NCBI GenBank assembly: GCA_025201345.1
Contig: JAIXMG010000012.1
Location: 558,001 to 622,000 of the forward strand
Direction of reading: 5' to 3'
DNA: 64,000 bases
From: Thamnidium elegans
Taxonomy: Eukaryota > Mucoromycota > Mucoromycetes > Mucorales > Mucoraceae
Made by a program: the position numbers and the translations under genes. This document shows, piece by piece, positions 1-12,786 of this stretch; the first letter of the stretch is position 1; every line of letters starts with the position of its first letter. The notes under the pieces are model-generated. The model did not search any database and was not told the DNA's origin. It saw nothing but the letters and a program-made list of their open reading frames with translations.

Positions 1-85
1 TATACTTTATTACAATGGATACAATATAAATATATATATTCTTTAAGAGAGCATGACAAAATAAAAAACAAAAAACAAAAACAAC

Positions 86-3000
86 TCACATAAATTGTGG
101 TTTGTTATTTAACTGAGACACGCTTTGAGGCGAAGTACCAAAATAAGGAACCGAAGAATTAGGCCACGTAGAATCCGCCAGTGGTCGAATACATCTGAGT
201 ACACCTTCTTTTGTCACCGGCTTATTAAGAGTATAATAAAAGATCCCTGTGAATTGCAGAGTCCCTTCATACGCGGTTACTGCAATAATGGGAGTATGCT
301 TATTAATGTTATTTGTAGATTTGATCATCCTTGAAGCTGCTTCACCATCAACTAATTTTTTTTTAAATTTTTTTTTTTAATTAGTTACTCGATACATATA
401 TTCATACAAAATCTCACTTACTAATAGGCATTCGTATATCCATAAATATAAAATCAAACTGAACTTTATCACCCATAGCACATCGAATAGCTTCAGCACC
501 ATTCCTGACAATAACACACCTACACTGCAACAACTGTAAAATAGTTTCTAAAATCTTACAACTGATCGGATTATCATCTGCAATCAAACAATTTAAAACC
601 TTGACTGGTCTATTAATATCGATTCTTTCGATATCTAAAGGGTGTGTTTGAAAAGGTATGGGTATTAATCCAGTATTATGATGAGATGATGATGATGATG
701 GTGTGGATAGTATAGCAACTCGATTCCCAGGAGAAGAAATAGATCTTACTCGTTGTGGAGCAGTATCTTCTTTACGGAACTTTTCAACGTGACTTAGTAG
801 ATGATGTACGGTATCTATAGATTTACGGTACGAAGGTGTAGTGACGGTACTTGAAGAGCAAGATGGAGATAGTGTTTGTGGAGGCGTACTGGGTAAAGAA
901 ATTGAAACGGCTGGATGTGATGACAGTAGGGGTGAAGCGCTACTACTAGACGAACTTCTCGAACTAAAAGTATCTGCAATTGAGCTTCTCTTTCTCATCG
1001 AGATACCTGGGGCTGAACGATGCAAAGCAGCTCTCTCGGCTGAAATAGACGAAGAAGAAGAAACAACTGCTGTTGACGAAGTACTTGCTACTATCCTTTC
1101 ATGTCTAATCTTTCGAATCGCATCTTCATTGGCCTTTTCCAAAACAGGTAAATTCTTATACACGAATGTTCCAAAATCGGCATCATCCAAAGCTTTTATT
1201 TCCTCTGAATCAATTAACGAAATTTTGTCTGGGTTTTGTTCATGAATAATAGCTTTAGCACGTTTAATTTCTTCCATGACTAGATTTTGCAAGTTGTCTT
1301 GGCCCATCATCGTAGCGCCTCTGGTATCAAAATAATCTGTATCTTCTTCATTTACAGGTTGCGGTATAAAGGAAGGGGATTCGTTCAGCAGTTTATTCCA
1401 ATCCAGGTCCTTAAAAAACGGATGTTGTCGTACTTCTTCGGGTCCATTTCGACCTAGCCGTTTATTAGGGTCCAGTGTAAGCAACCGTTCCATAAAGTCA
1501 TACGCTTCATCTGGTAAATTTACTTCATCTTTATGCCAGTCGATATTTCGGGACAAGATGTTTTCAAACACTTTATCAGGTGTCTCTGCATGAAACGGAG
1601 GATACCCGTACAAAAACTCGTAGCAGATAACACCTAGTGCCCACCAATCCACCATGGAATCTTGGCCAGTACCTAAAATACTTTCAGGCGCTAAATAATC
1701 TGGCGTGCCAACCGCTTGTTCTTGTCTTACTTCATTATCACCTTGTTGCTCCATCATCATTACCGGAGGTGACGCATGTACAAAGGCAGGTGTTGTTAAA
1801 CCTGAAGACAATAAACCAGAACTAGTCCTTTGGCGTCTAGCACCTACAGTTGCAATATTATTTGCACTATTGTTCAGTTCATCATGCATGTGTAACGGTA
1901 ATATGGGTGCACTACCACTACTGGCTGTATTACTACTGGAAGAACTATTTTCAACGGGTGTACTTACAGGTTCGCCACCCGAAGTAGAACTAGCAAGCGA
2001 TCCACGTCTATTTCTATCTCTATCAAACAGCAGACTGAAATAAGAATGCTTGTATAGTTTTCCATTGGAAATGGCAGCAATAGTAGAAGGCGATTGAGGC
2101 GGTGTACCGGATCGAGAAGGAGCAGGTGATGAAGGCAATAAAGAGACGGGACCACTGCATAACTCGTCACGAACTCTGCGGTCTAAAAAGCCTATTCTAG
2201 ACAACCCAAAATCAGTTAATTTCAAATGACCGTTTTGATCGATCAGCAAGTTATCTGGTTTAAGGTCTCTGTGTATAATTTGTTTCTCGTGCAGATACGA
2301 TAATCCCAAGGTAACTTCCGCTAGATAATTACGTGCCCAATCACACGGTAAATTACCCAACACTTTTATTAACGAAGAGCAATCACCGCCGTTCAAGTAC
2401 TCTAGAACCAAGTACAGATAATCCTTGGATTGGAAAGTGTAGTAGAGTTTGGTTACGTACGGACTGTCTGTCTGAGCCATCAAAATCATCCTTTCGGCTT
2501 TGACGTTGGTTACTTGGTTTTTGGCAATCATGTCTGACTTTTTTAAAAATTTGATAGCGTAATAATCACCAGTAACTCTTTTTTTGGCCAAGAACACGGA
2601 TCCAAATGCACCTTTACTGATCGGTTTGATAATATCAAAGTCTTTAATACTAGGAGCAACGGGTCGAGTAGAGGTAATGGAGCCTGGTAAAGGAGACAGT
2701 GGAGATTTTCCAAGCGGTGTACTGCTCCCAGAAGACTGGATCCGTTGCTGGTTTGTGATACTGCTCTTTCTTGGTGGCGGTATACTGTTGGTAGACTGAA
2801 AGCGAGGTGAAGCCGAGGGTGTCTCGATGGTTTCCATTTCCACAATCTTTGGTGTAGAAGAAGTCTTTGTAGTAGTGGAAGCAGCAGTCGTAACAGGTGG
2901 CGGTATACCGTTCTTACGTCTAAGTCGTTTTGATTGCTTACCGTTATTGTTACGTCTTCCTTTCGACTTCCAATCCTTGATTTTTTTAAAGATAGTTTTT

Positions 3001-6000
3001 TTAATGTTATAATTTCCTTTTTCTTCTTCAATAACGTCTTTCAACGGAAGAGAAGGAGGTTCTGGTTTTGGTTCAGTGTCTGCAAGATCAGAAACAACGT
3101 TGTGAGTTTGTTCGTTCTTTTGCGGCACGAATTCAGACCACTCGTTATCTCCAATCACGTTTTGTTGAAAATCGTTTCTTGTTCTTTCATTGTACTCTAA
3201 ACAATCTTGCATTCGATTCACGGCATCTACTTTTGATTTAATAATCATTTCAGTATCCAAGATTAAAGAGGCTGTATCTGTATCATCAGCAGAAGGAGCT
3301 CTCCAGTACAAGATGGAAATGATTTTTTTCTTGGAGAGAGGAGATTGTTGAAGTCTAGGTGAATGATGGCCACAAATGTCTTCTTCTACGGTCTCACTTG
3401 GATTTTTTAGTTCATCTTCGTCGTCATGACTACCGGGCGTAGCAATTGATAGAGCGACGTTCATAATATCCAATAGCGAAACGTATTTCTCTAATTCAGC
3501 TCTTTTACGTTCAAGCGGTAAGACTTTATCTTCATCCAACGGTAACATTTCACCAAAGATAGAATCCTGGTCACTATTGATACTAGCTAAATCATCCTCT
3601 TCGTCATTGGTTTCCACTAGCTGAGGGTTACTTTCAAGCTCGACTACTTCAGATTTAGTTAAATCACATAACCTCTGTACATAGTGTTTGAGTTCAGTCA
3701 AGCTATCATTACAGTTTATGACATCCATTTCTGCTCTGTGTATCTCTACACACAGTTCTGAATGTTGTTCAAAGAACGAAGCAACCACCCATCTCTCACA
3801 AATATTACAAAGCGCAGGTGCAATCAGCAACAAATGAGCTGCATCATCCAAACTTCTTGAAACTGGTACACCGCCTTGCGACACGGCTCTTCTCATTGCA
3901 ACATTCTGAATGTTTTTAATAGCAGGAGAAACAGGCGAATCGGCAAATAAAGGATGTGTTTGTAAATTGGGAACGGTATCATCGATAATAATATCGTCAT
4001 GTGGTAAATTGATTTGGTTTGGCTCCAAGATAGACCACCTTCTGGAGCCTAAGGACTTTACAACCCACATGGTATGACTGGGCTCACTTGTGACACGGTT
4101 GTACATCAGCATGCCTTTACCTTCCATTTCAAAAGGTTTCTTGGGATCGTTTGTAAGCACTCGAAACATAACTTCTACGGTTTTAGATTCATCGTCTATC
4201 ATTTCTTTGGTGGCTGTTGCAAATACGTTTTTATCGTCGTTGGAAAGTAATTGAGAAATATCTAAACCGACCATGGACTGAGGTTGCGTACTATATATTA
4301 AAAAAAAATTTGTTTTAAAAAAAAGGAATGAAGATACTTCCTTTTCTCCCTTACCCGATAACATCGTGCCAAACTGGACTTAGGTACTGAACGGTAATTG
4401 GAGTAAGAGATAGTTCCATAACAATAGTACTGCTTTGACCGATTTCAGCCTCTTCTTGTAATTGACATTCATCATCATTTTGCATAAATGTGGACATGAC
4501 ACTGTTGTCACGTGTACGAGGCACTCTTGCTGCTGTTGTGCGACCATTATCATCAGAAGCAGGAGTAGTAGTAGTGTTCAAGATACCAAACGAAAAACTA
4601 CTATCTTGCTGAACTGGCAGAGGTAACGAATGAATGGAGAGAGGTTTAAATAGCGGTGTTACTGTGGTTGTAGTACTTGCAGAGTTGGTAGTAGTCGGAG
4701 TCAGAGTGGAAGAAGGAGTAGCCCAAAAGTCTCTTTCCATCTGCCACCATTCCACGATTCTATTAAACGCGGCTACGCCTAGCAACAAACGAAGATGCCA
4801 TTCTTTACACGGCCATTCCTTATTATAATCCCACTCCATGCCAACCTCTTGTATACTTGAAACGGTATCAGCACAAGCACCGGGGTTATCCAAAAAGATT
4901 TCTAGATCAGTATCTAGTACACTTTGAGCCAAGCAAATCAAGTCTTGTAACTTCAATATAAAAGGAGTTGGTTTATAAGAGTCTTCAGTCACGATCGATA
5001 AAACATCTTGTCTTTGTTGTTTATTATTATTATTATTATTATTATCTTTTAACTCATCCCATTTTGCCAAGTCTTGATCTATAAAGGGTTCAAATTGTTT
5101 TAGGTCTTCATCTGACTCGTGATTGAATACATCATCTACTGTTTCAAAATAAAGTAGTCCATTTTCAACGTACTCGTTTAAGCCATCAATAATACGACGT
5201 AGTTCAGAATTACAAGCGTATTTAGCAGATTGTAATCTAGATTTAATTGTATGTCTGGGACAGTTGATATCATTTGTTTTACGTTTTCCGTGAAAGGAAT
5301 CAAAGTTATCGCCAAAATGAGAGAATGGGTGTTTGTTTGTATTAAAACGATAGCCAATACCACCACCGGTACTAGTAATAGCGGGTGGGAAAGAAGATCG
5401 GAATGTAGAACGAGTTGGCGTTGTTGATTTTAATACAGCAGGAGCTGGTGTAACATCATCCGAAATATAGTCATCGTCACTGTTGTAATCAGGAAATTGA
5501 TAATGAGAATCGACCATGTGATTGTTATTGCTGTGTTGCGCAGGTGGTGGTTCTTGTAAATTAAAGGCTTTGCTTTGTTGAATAGAGTTCCACCAACCTG
5601 TAATTTTAGGATCAACCATTAGTGATTCATCTATCCAATTTATCCATTTTGGATCTGCCTGATCATAGCCTGACCATTTTCTAATTTTAGTGGACCGTGA
5701 TAGCTTTAACTTGCTGGCGAATGAATTTGAACTAGGTAAAGTTTTACGTCTAATAGGTACACTTTTTGACTCTATATCTATTTTATAAGTAATACAGTAA
5801 AACAATATATATATATATATTTAGTTTTTTTTTCTCTACCTTGTGTGTAGGTGCATAAACTAAAATAATCTCCTTGTTCTCCTTCATAAGCAGACGTACA
5901 TCCATAAAAAATATCTGTTTCACTACTGGAATCCTCATCATTATTACCAATCATATCATTTAAAAATAAGGCTGGGTATACAGGAGATTGATAGCCGTCA

Positions 6001-7059
6001 TTTGTTGTACGATTTTCATTAAACAATATATCCTTTCTTTCTTCATCAAGATCAATTTCAATCACATCTTTATCAGCTTCTAATAATGCTGATGCTGCTG
6101 CTGCTGTGCTATTATTTGATAATTGTCGCTTTACAAAATTTTGAATTGATTGTTGGTATTCTGGTAATCCATCGATCAATTGTGTCGTATTATCGTCGAT
6201 AAAATCTGCGCTTGACATATTTCGAAGCACACTTCCAGACGACTTACGCCTTTGTTTACAGACTTAAAAAAAAAAGGAATGAGTTTTACTATAATAACCA
6301 CGAAAGAAAAAAAAACTCACACTTGTTGGACATGGAATCATAGTCATTTGAAGATTCATATCCATCTGAAGAAATATTACTGATATTATCTGTTAATATA
6401 GAAGATATAGAGGAGTTTCTGTTATGCTGCATATGATGACCTTCTTCAAACAACTTTGGTGATGGTAATCTATTTTCACGTAACTTAGAAATAGAACCGG
6501 ATTTATTATCATCAATACCAGACAATCGTTTATCTATAACAAGATTTCTATTATTATTAAATTTAATTGATTCAGGTAAACTAATTGGAGTATTTGGTAT
6601 AGAATCAGTTTGGCCATCTACAATTAAACTCGTTCTTTTTGATTTCCTCATAAATTTGGCACCACTTCCAGCAGGAGGAGGACTATTGGCAAACCTTTGA
6701 GCAAATACAGAAGAAGAATGTGGTGGAGTTTTTGATAAGAATAAAATATCGGATTCGCTACCAGGGCTAGAAGCACATTCGTCACTGTTATTGGTTGGTA
6801 TAAAAAAATACTTTTTCTTTTCGTTTAATGGTGGTAATTGAGAAGAATGATCTTCAGAAGAAGACATTGAGGAAAAACTTTGTTGTCGTTTGGATAGGAG
6901 GAGTGGTATAGGTATGTTGGTTATTTCGGCAGACGTAGTAATATGACTGACAGAAACGAACGCGGAGTGGGTATGAGTAGACTTGAGAAATCGCTTGACA
7001 GAAGGTGTTGAGTTGTTAATAGGTGTTACGTCGTCTGACCGAGGAGCTACTTGTTCCAT
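86..7059 (-). CDS. rim15: Rim15/Greatwall-family kinase: PAS, zinc finger, AGC kinase, response regulator
   Basis: Five exons (6321-7059, 5840-6262, 4355-5777, 422-4290, 86-351) join in phase to about 2239 residues. A long Ser-rich N-terminus is followed by a PAS domain (about 845-935, split by the 4291-4354 intron), a Cys-x2-Cys/His/Cys finger (about 1023-1042), and a kinase domain from about 1413 with glycine loop, AIKFLKK lysine, HRDLKPDN and TDFG. About 175 residues separate DFG from APE, the activation-segment insert typical of Rim15/Greatwall kinases. A receiver domain ends the protein, with the acidic pair ADD, phospho-acceptor Asp in FMDIRMP, Thr in VTA and Lys in NKP. Family knowledge: Rim15 acts downstream of TOR/PKA in starvation and quiescence and phosphorylates endosulfines. 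The protein is longer than yeast Rim15 (1770 residues). The acceptor at 5777 could instead be 5771, removing two residues. Confidence 0.93.
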
Positions 7060-7724
7060 GTATCACTTTTCATCGACTTTCCTTTTTTTTTTTTTTTTGT
7101 TAAAAAAGAAGTATATTTTTTCTCTAATAAAAAAAAGTAATGAAAAAGGTGTATGTATTTACTAAAGAAAAAAAAAAAAAAAAGGGAAAAAAAAGAGAGA
7201 AAAAAGAAAAAGCAAATATAAGGGCATACTTTACGTCACACAAGCCCCTTTGATTGGTTCAATGTATTTGCATAAGAGAAAAAGGAGGTCTACATTTGAG
7301 TAACCTTTTAGTGTGAGTGTTTGTTGTTTAAAATAAAATATATCTTTTTTTTTTGTAGTGTGACACTACACTTATATAATATACTTAGTGAGAATATGTA
7401 TTTTAAACAAATAATTACTTGCAGTTTGAATTTTTACTTATCAGCTGATAACGCTTACTATAAACCTTTTTTTCTCTAAATGCAAACTTGTAATACCATT
7501 TAAAACTAGACCTTTAAACTTGGATACCCTCTTTTTTTGTTTGTCAAATGCATAGAAGCAATTCCTTTTTATGTTATGCATTTGATATAATACTACACAC
7601 GTACCTTTTTTTTTCATTTAAATCTCAGTACTTTTTTCTTTTTTTTTTTTTTTTAAATCAGCCTCAAAAAAAAATATATATATTATCTTTACCCTTTTTC
7701 TTTTCGAAAAAAAACTTTTTTAAA
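7060..7724. other. Divergent intergenic region between kinase and C2-protein genes
   Basis: A gap of about 665 bp between two divergent start codons, so it should hold both promoters. It contains A/T homopolymers, a cluster of promoter-like motifs at 7231-7256 and a TCAGCTGATAACG stretch near 7440. No convincing gene is seen. Confidence 0.6.
7231..7256. promoter_or_regulatory. Candidate CRE / STRE / CCAAT cluster
   Basis: TTACGTCA (CRE/ATF-like), CCCCT (STRE-like) and ATTGG (inverted CCAAT) lie within 26 bp, about 175-200 bp upstream of the kinase start codon. The motifs are short and chance occurrence is possible; the stress-response reading is inferred from the kinase's known role. Confidence 0.3.
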
Positions 7725-9367
7725 ATGTCGAAGCCTAGAATCATTGGCGAATTAGTTATTGTTGCTTATAAAGCTGTAAGTAATAAACAACAATTTTATA
7801 CTGTGTCAAAAAAAGTTATTTAACAGGAGTTTCTCCCCTTTTTCCCCCCTTTTTTTTTTATTATTATTAGAGACATCTTCCAGAACGCGAGGTAATTTCA
7901 TTATTTTTATTATTATTATTTTATGTAGTTCTCATCTCTGTTATAGATTGTTGGTAAACAAGATCCTTTTGTTGTATTTCGTTTAGGTGAAACCACCAAA
8001 AAGACTAAAACTGATCTTAGAGGTGGACAACACCCAACTTGGGATGATCAGGTACGTTTAAACCCAACAATACAATCAAACAAAAACTTTAAATATTTAT
8101 ATTCGTAATAACTACTTAGGTCAATTTACCCGTACCAGAGAAAAAGACGCTCGTCATTGTCCAGGTTTATGATGAGGATGCAAAGAGACAAGAGTTAATC
8201 TCTGAATGTGAATTAGACATTACTAAAGTATTAGAAGATGGTGAAGCTGACGGTAAATATGTACATGTAAAAAAAAAACTCCTTGAAACTCGTATTTATT
8301 GTTTATTTTTATCTATTTTAGATTGGTATCCTTTACAATATAAAGGCCGATCTGCAGGTGAAATTTACTTGGAATTGACATTTTATACCGCTGTAAGTTT
8401 TTATGTTTTTAATAATAAAAAAAAAAATACGTACTAAAATTTTTAGTTTCTATAGAAACCTCCTCCTAAACGTCAACCTACGAGATATGGTGGTAGACAT
8501 CCTAAACCAACTGGATTTTCACAACCACCTCTTCCTCAACAAACTCCTTTACAAACACCTCAACAAAGTAGACCTTATAACCCTTCACCATATCCACCTT
8601 CCAGTTTTGTAAGACCTGCTGGCCCTATTCCTGTTGAATCTCATTCAACTCCAACTTATCAAGGTAGTCCTTACCCACCTCAACAACAGCAACAACCACC
8701 TCAGCAACAACAACGTCCTCCATTCAATATCAATTCTAGTCCTTACCCTCCTCCTGTTCCTACACCTTCCATGTCTACCGGTTCTCAACACGTCTATCCT
8801 CCTCAACAACAACAACAACGCCCTAGTCGTCCCAATTCATACATCCCACCCCCTACCAACAGTAGACCTACCTCTCCTCCAGGTCCAGGAAGTTACGGCA
8901 GCCACACCTCTGCCTCCCTTTTATCATCTTCTTACAACCCATCCAACCCCAACGGACCTCCTCGTCCCAACAGCGGTTACGGCGGATACCCACCTGTATC
9001 CGGAAACAACCCTAACCGAAACAGTTTCCCTAACAGCTATGCTAGTCCTCACCCTCCACAACAAAGCCAACACGGATTCAACGTGGGTGGGTTCCCTGAA
9101 CCTCAACAGTTTTCTACTGGATATGTTCCTCATACAGAGGCTTTAGGTACTCCTTTTGCGGCTCACCAAGGAACTCCGTTTGCGTCTCATCAAGGTACAC
9201 CTTTTTCGGCTCATCAAGGTACGTTTCATAACGCTGCTCCTCATGGCACTCCTGGGTACCCTCCTGCCAACCCCAATTATCCCCCTCAACAACAGCAACA
9301 ACAGTACCAAGGTTACCCTCCTAATGGTGGCTACGGTGGTGGTCAAGCCCCTTACCCACCCTATTAA
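7725..9367 (+). CDS. C2-domain protein with proline/glutamine-rich tail (Inn1/Fic1-like)
   Basis: Six exons (7725-7775, 7871-7891, 7947-8051, 8120-8252, 8322-8392, 8456-9367) give about 430 residues. Exon 2 is only 21 nt and supplies RHLPERE inside the C2 fold. The C2 domain occupies about residues 5-125 (GELVIVAYKA, VGKQDPFVVFRLG, HPTWDDQ, VYDED). The remainder is Pro/Gln/Ser/Gly-rich with many PxxP-like sites and three 8-residue repeats near 9146-9217. An N-terminal C2 domain plus a PxxP tail is the architecture of the cytokinesis proteins Inn1 (budding yeast) and Fic1 (fission yeast), which bind SH3 proteins at the division site. That assignment rests on architecture; a generic C2-domain protein remains possible. 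Confidence 0.85.
9146..9217 (+). repeat. Three tandem 24-bp coding repeats (GTPFxxHQ)
   Basis: Within the tail of the C2 protein the units GTPFAAHQ, GTPFASHQ and GTPFSAHQ follow one another in frame. Synonymous differences between units show the array is not brand new. Confidence 0.8.
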
Positions 9368-9491
9368 ATAATTAAAACACAATGAATTAGAAAAATACTA
9401 TTTATTATTATATTATTATGTTATTATTATCCCAAAGTACAAAAAAAAAAATGCTGAAAAAATAAATAAAATATTTATAACTAAATATAGA

Positions 9492-11396
9492 TTAAATGCG
9501 TCCACCTGTAGGTGTTCTGGCAGTACCTAAATAATCAAATGAACTTTCTTCTAATAAAGGATCAAATCTAAAATCATCTTGGTTACTAATACCAACACTC
9601 ATGGTTTGCATTGGATACTCTTGTGGCGAGGTAGGTCTACTGTCAAACGAATCTCTTTTGGGTTGGTTATTCTGAAATCGAGTGGTAGGACTCTTGGGGT
9701 CCACCATAGTAAAATTAATAGGTGTGTTGGTATAAGGATCCTCTACAGCAATACTTTTAGAAAACGAGCTCTTTTCAGGGCTAAGTGTAAATTGATGTGT
9801 TGGTGTAAACGATCTTGTTGTCTGCGACGCGTAATCTACTTCAACTGGACCCATAGGTCTTAAAAAGTTACCGGCTCTAGTATTCTCTTGATCATACCGA
9901 CCTGCGTTTTTATTCTCTATGAAATTTGTCATACGTTGACTTAGTCGTTGACCATTTACTACTATTTTTGCATCTGAAAACGAACCATTATTAAATTTAT
10001 CGGATATTTCTAAATCGGTTCCGTGAGAGGTCTTGGTCCTTCTCATACCGTTGGAGTCTTTACTAGAGGTATCTATCTCCTCGGTCGAACGACGAGGATG
10101 GAAGATAGAGATCTAACACTAGTTATTAACATATGATAATCAATTAACGAGATAATACATACACTGACTAACCACATTAAAATAGCGGCTGCGTTACAAT
10201 TGGCAATTAAAAAATCAGATGCAAATTTACTTTGGTTCACCACTTTGGCTACAGTTAACCCGTCAATACAAAGTGTAGCTAAACTAATTCCGTATGAAAA
10301 CAAAACAACCGTCAAATAAATATTCATGTCTTTAAAATACTCAAGTTTTTCAATCACAATGCTTCCGTTTTTCAAGTTTCTGGACATCTTTAAAAGTCTC
10401 TTGAAACGTGCGTTGGATCGAAGACCTAAAACGGATGTAAACAGCACTAGTTGAAAAAAATTAATAAAATTTATCTTGTGAGTATACTTTTTTTTTTTTT
10501 TTTTTTTTTTTTTGCTTACTTTCAATAGAGTATGCTAATTGAGGTGCAGTTTCTCTTAAGGAAGGGTCGTGTCGGAAATACCACTGTAAAATGGGGAAAA
10601 TGGCAGAACTCCCAAGCGCCCTATATATAGTAATTAAGTACACATTTTACGCACACAAAAATAATTTATGCTAATTAATTACCAAAAGATATAAAACTTA
10701 AATTCCCAAGAACTCATAAACGATTTCTTTGCTACTGCATTGGAGAGGTAGTTCCAAAAGCATTGAAGTAAAAAGAATACACTTACTTGCATAGACAAGT
10801 TTACACATTCAACATAATCAATAGCCTATTTTTTTAAAAAAAAAATCCCAAAAAAATTAAAAAGTTACACAGGTAAAAAAAATACAGATGATAGTACCTG
10901 AGCAATATGTTGATGTTGTTCGGTCCAAGTAGAAAATGGTTTATTAATGATTTTTCCATTTGGCAAAATATAAAATTTCTCTTCGTATTTAATCCAAGTG
11001 GATATGAAATCTATTTTATATAAGTTAATACAAACGTTTTATTTAGGTGAAATTTGACAGGTTTTTACCCCACGCCATTTGCATCGCTAGCATCATAAAG
11101 AACAGTATAGTAATTACACTTCTTAATTCTCCCTTGATAACTTTCTTTGGATGAAGACATTGGAATTTATCATTCAAGTATACTCTCACTAAAATAAAAA
11201 GGCCTATATATACTTCAATAGCGCATCTTTCTATTTATAAAAAAATTTAGTTTGCGCGTACATTTTTTTTTTTTTGAATTTTCACGTTACGAAGGTATGA
11301 AAAATCACTATTTTTTAATTGATGAAAAATGTGGTTTTTTAGTTAAAGGGTACAGGTAAATAGGAATCAATTGCAATACTACCTCAAGTGAGTCAT
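9492..11396 (-). CDS. Multi-pass membrane protein with long cytoplasmic-type tail, family not recognised
   Basis: Seven phase-compatible exons: 11069-11184, 10898-11010, 10787-10825, 10683-10726, 10520-10620, 10163-10446 and 9492-10112. A tentative first exon at 11383-11396 (five codons) would give about 443 residues, but that exon and its acceptor are weakly supported; an alternative acceptor leaves the 5' end open. Hydrophobic segments include SVITILFFMMLAMQMAW, FYIFWALGSSAIFPILQWYF, a stretch around MLFTSVLGL, NIYLTVVLFSYGISLATL and NCNAAAILMWLVSISIF, so at least five membrane spans. The roughly 200-residue C-terminal tail is polar and rich in Ser/Thr-Pro sites, suggesting phosphorylation. 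The topology recalls a heptahelical receptor, but no family motif is seen. It converges on the C2 gene, with about 120 bp between their stop codons. Confidence 0.65.
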
Positions 11397-12270
11397 TGTT
11401 TAAGAGAGAGAAAAAAAAAGGGCAATTGAAAAAAAATTATAAAAGCAAAAGAAAGAGAGACTAGGGGTCCCTCTTTGTCTTTTCTATTTAGGTGGATAAA
11501 CCGAAAATGCGGAGAACAATCTCTTCTGTCCAAAATAATGATCTGTTCTTATAAATGTAACCCATCGATTGTCATTTAACAAAAGCAATATTTTCGTACA
11601 ACCCACAAGCTGGAATACAGTTTTTCTCTGCATGGCCCCTATGTAACTCAAAAAAAAAAACTGAGTTTTTTATGGTTCGAAATTTAACTCAGAACTTCGT
11701 ACATGTAGTAGACCAACTTATTGTAATTCTTTCCCACCAGACCTATACTTGCGTTTCTATTATATATATAAAAAAACTCGAATGATTTTGAAAGGTTATA
11801 CGATGCCTCCTTTTAGTTTGATAGGTTACCATCTCCTTTATTGGAAATAGAAATTGTGAGATTAAAAACCGAAAAAAATAGCTATTTAATCTTTTTTTCA
11901 TGGGTGCTTGGTTTTCTTTTTATATATCTTTTAACATTTTCGAAATATGTCACGCTCTCTTTTTTTTAATTGTAATCAATTGATTTTTTTTAAAAAAAAA
12001 CATTTCCAGTCTAAAAGACCCTGATCTAAAACGTTTTGCTCTGTTTAAATATATATTCCAAAAAGCGTTGGGGAATAAAATAAAAAAAAATTGTTTATCA
12101 GATCGGTCGGATTATACACTGTCTGTATGATAGTAATCAAATAATATAAAATATCCCAAGTTACACATCGAACTGGTTAGTTACGAACATAGTAACTAAA
12201 CTATGTACATTTAAAGAAATATACATTATGTCAATTCATTGAGGAAACAAGATTCTTGACACCTTTCTTT

Positions 12271-12308
<38 letters not shown>

Positions 12309-12786
12309 ATTCATGTTTCCCTCGTACAGACATTACCTGTACTACATAAACCAATGTCCAATCAATAAGCGAAGCACTTTTATATAAAAATAATCCTATT
12401 CAGTCGTTCCAAAGGGCGGTTTTTTTTTTAAAAAAAAGGGCGGGTGATAAATTTTTCCAAAAGGCGGTTTTTATTTTTTCAATAGAATTCAGTGTCAGTT
12501 CCCATCATACAATTGAGGACCGTGATGCATATAGATCATAAAATTCAGTTCAATGAATTTAGAGTATTTTATAGATTGAAGTCAGAATATTCAGATCATA
12601 ATAAATTTAGGATTTACAAAAAAAAATAATAGCCAGTATAAACGAATTTTATTACTATTTTTTTTTTAAAAAAAGAAAGAGTGGTTGCTATATACACAGA
12701 ATTATGATAAAGTATCACCGGATATATCCTATTATAAACATTTTTTTAGCATATCAATAAATGTGCTAGTGTACTTTGCGTTATCT
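11397..12786. other. Gene-free AT-rich interval
   Basis: No supported gene. It contains a (TA)n microsatellite at about 12277-12306, a T/A palindromic tract near 12420-12437 and many short homopolymers. Confidence 0.5.

Noticed and set aside
8634..9382. Several long frames on both strands over the C2 gene tail
   Set aside because: Shadows created by the low-complexity Pro/Gln coding repeats.
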